64,000 bases of DNA, taken from Zymoseptoria tritici IPO323 (Eukaryota > Ascomycota > Dothideomycetes > Mycosphaerellales > Mycosphaerellaceae). The stretch lies in assembly GCF_000219625.1 (NCBI RefSeq), contig NC_018214.1, positions 1,736,001 through 1,800,000 of the forward strand. The letters run 5' to 3'. Positions 63,395-64,000 of this stretch are shown one piece after another. The position numbers and the translations under genes were made by a program. Positions within the stretch are counted from its first letter, which is position 1. Every line of letters begins with the position of its first letter. The notes below the pieces were generated by a model, which was not told the origin of the DNA, ran no database searches, and worked only from the letters and a program-made list of their open reading frames with translations.

Positions 63395-64000
63395 TACCTC
63401 CCCCCCCCTTTAAAAGGCGAGAGGCCCGCGAGTATAGTAAAGGTATAGTAAGCGTAAGCTCTAGTATATATACGACGTTACGTAGTAGTAGCGACGGTAA
63501 GGTATCGTAGTAGTAGCGCGCGGAGGCGGCGGTAAGGCGGTACGGCGGTTAGCGGGTAGCGTTAACTAGTTTAATAGCGCGGCGGTAACGCGTACGGTAC
63601 GTTAGTAAATTAGTAGGGCGACGTAGAATACGACGGGTAGTAGAAGGCTCTAGTACGGTAGCGTAGATATAAGACCTACGGAAACGACTCGTATAGAAGC
63701 TAGAAATGCTAAATCCGAGGAGAAACGCTCGACTAATAAGAGGCTAGAGAACTCCTTTAATATTCTATAGTAATTCTAGACGGTTGTTTGCGTAGTCGTA
63801 GCTACTTAAGGGCGGCTAGTAAATAATTCCGGACAGTTGTTTACGTAGACGTAGCTACTTAAGGGAGGCTAGTAGTAATTCCGGACGGTTGTTTACGTAG
63901 ACGTAGCTACTATCGGATATAGGGAAGAATTCTAGACGGTCGTATATATATTCGCGGTATCTAATTTCTATTACGGCCCTAGCCGTAGGCTCGTATTACT
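63395..64000 (-). mobile_element. 3' internal part of another Gypsy copy, truncated by the window edge
   Basis: GCGAGAGGCCCGCGAGTATA and the following AGTAAAGGTATAGTAAG match the 3' internal region of the neighbouring element at about 55,060-55,100. No coding frame is recognisable in this part. Confidence 0.65.
63765..63940 (+). repeat. tandem repeat of about 65 bp in the 3' untranslated part of the Gypsy copy
   Basis: Three successive copies share AATTC(T/C)(A/G)GACGGTTGTTT, then CGTAGACGTAGCTACTTAAG and GG(C/A)GGCTAGTA. A partial fourth copy starts at about 63,925 (AATTCTAGACGGTCG). Divergence between copies is mostly transitions. Confidence 0.75.

Overview
The window looks like nuclear DNA of a filamentous ascomycete. 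Genes are split by short introns (about 48-167 nt) with GTRNGY donors and CTAAC-like branch points. The recognisable proteins include a Zn2Cys6 regulator, an ER membrane complex subunit, a tyrosinase and fungal-type permeases. About half of the window is AT-enriched transposon DNA in which reading frames are kept but interrupted only by TAG/TAA codons, where CAG, CAA or TGG is expected. That is the mark of repeat-induced point mutation (RIP) with a CpA->TpA bias. Such a split, RIP-burdened genome fits Dothideomycetes (Mycosphaerellales-like), but that placement is inference.

Layout. Positions 1-22,600 are gene-rich with balanced base composition: AP-2 beta adaptin (partial), EMC4, two small TA-flanked MITE-like elements, an alpha/beta hydrolase divergent from an APC permease, a WD40 protein, an astacin-like metalloprotease, a 23-bp minisatellite with tRNA-Asn-like debris, an HD-domain protein convergent with a Zn2Cys6 factor, and a tandem pair of F-box/2EXR-like paralogues. 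A pogo/Fot1 element nested in another terminal-inverted-repeat (TIR) element follows at 22,775-25,602. A membrane-anchored tyrosinase-like gene (25,736-27,019) survives between transposons.

Positions 27,647-63,062 are dominated by mobile DNA. First comes a 5.4-kb TIR element with an integrase-core transposase and two accessory ORFs. Next is a 9.5-kb Ty3/Gypsy element that splits a host gene and carries a long antisense ORF between pol and its 3' LTR. Then come a RIP-mutated ABC transporter relic and a 4.06-kb hAT element with a perfect 8-bp target duplication that splits a second host gene. A short gene island at 50.8-54.4 kb holds an intron-containing tRNA-Asn and an M3 oligopeptidase. After it lie an 8.2-kb chromodomain Gypsy element on the minus strand and pieces of related copies up to the window end.

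The gene-rich part is mostly housekeeping (vesicle traffic, ER membrane insertion, transport, proteolysis) with no obvious pathway cluster. In the repeat part the host genes are casualties: removing the hAT element restores one frame exactly, and removing the Gypsy element rejoins another. The most novel item is the 27.6-33.1 kb element, whose architecture I cannot match with confidence to a named superfamily.
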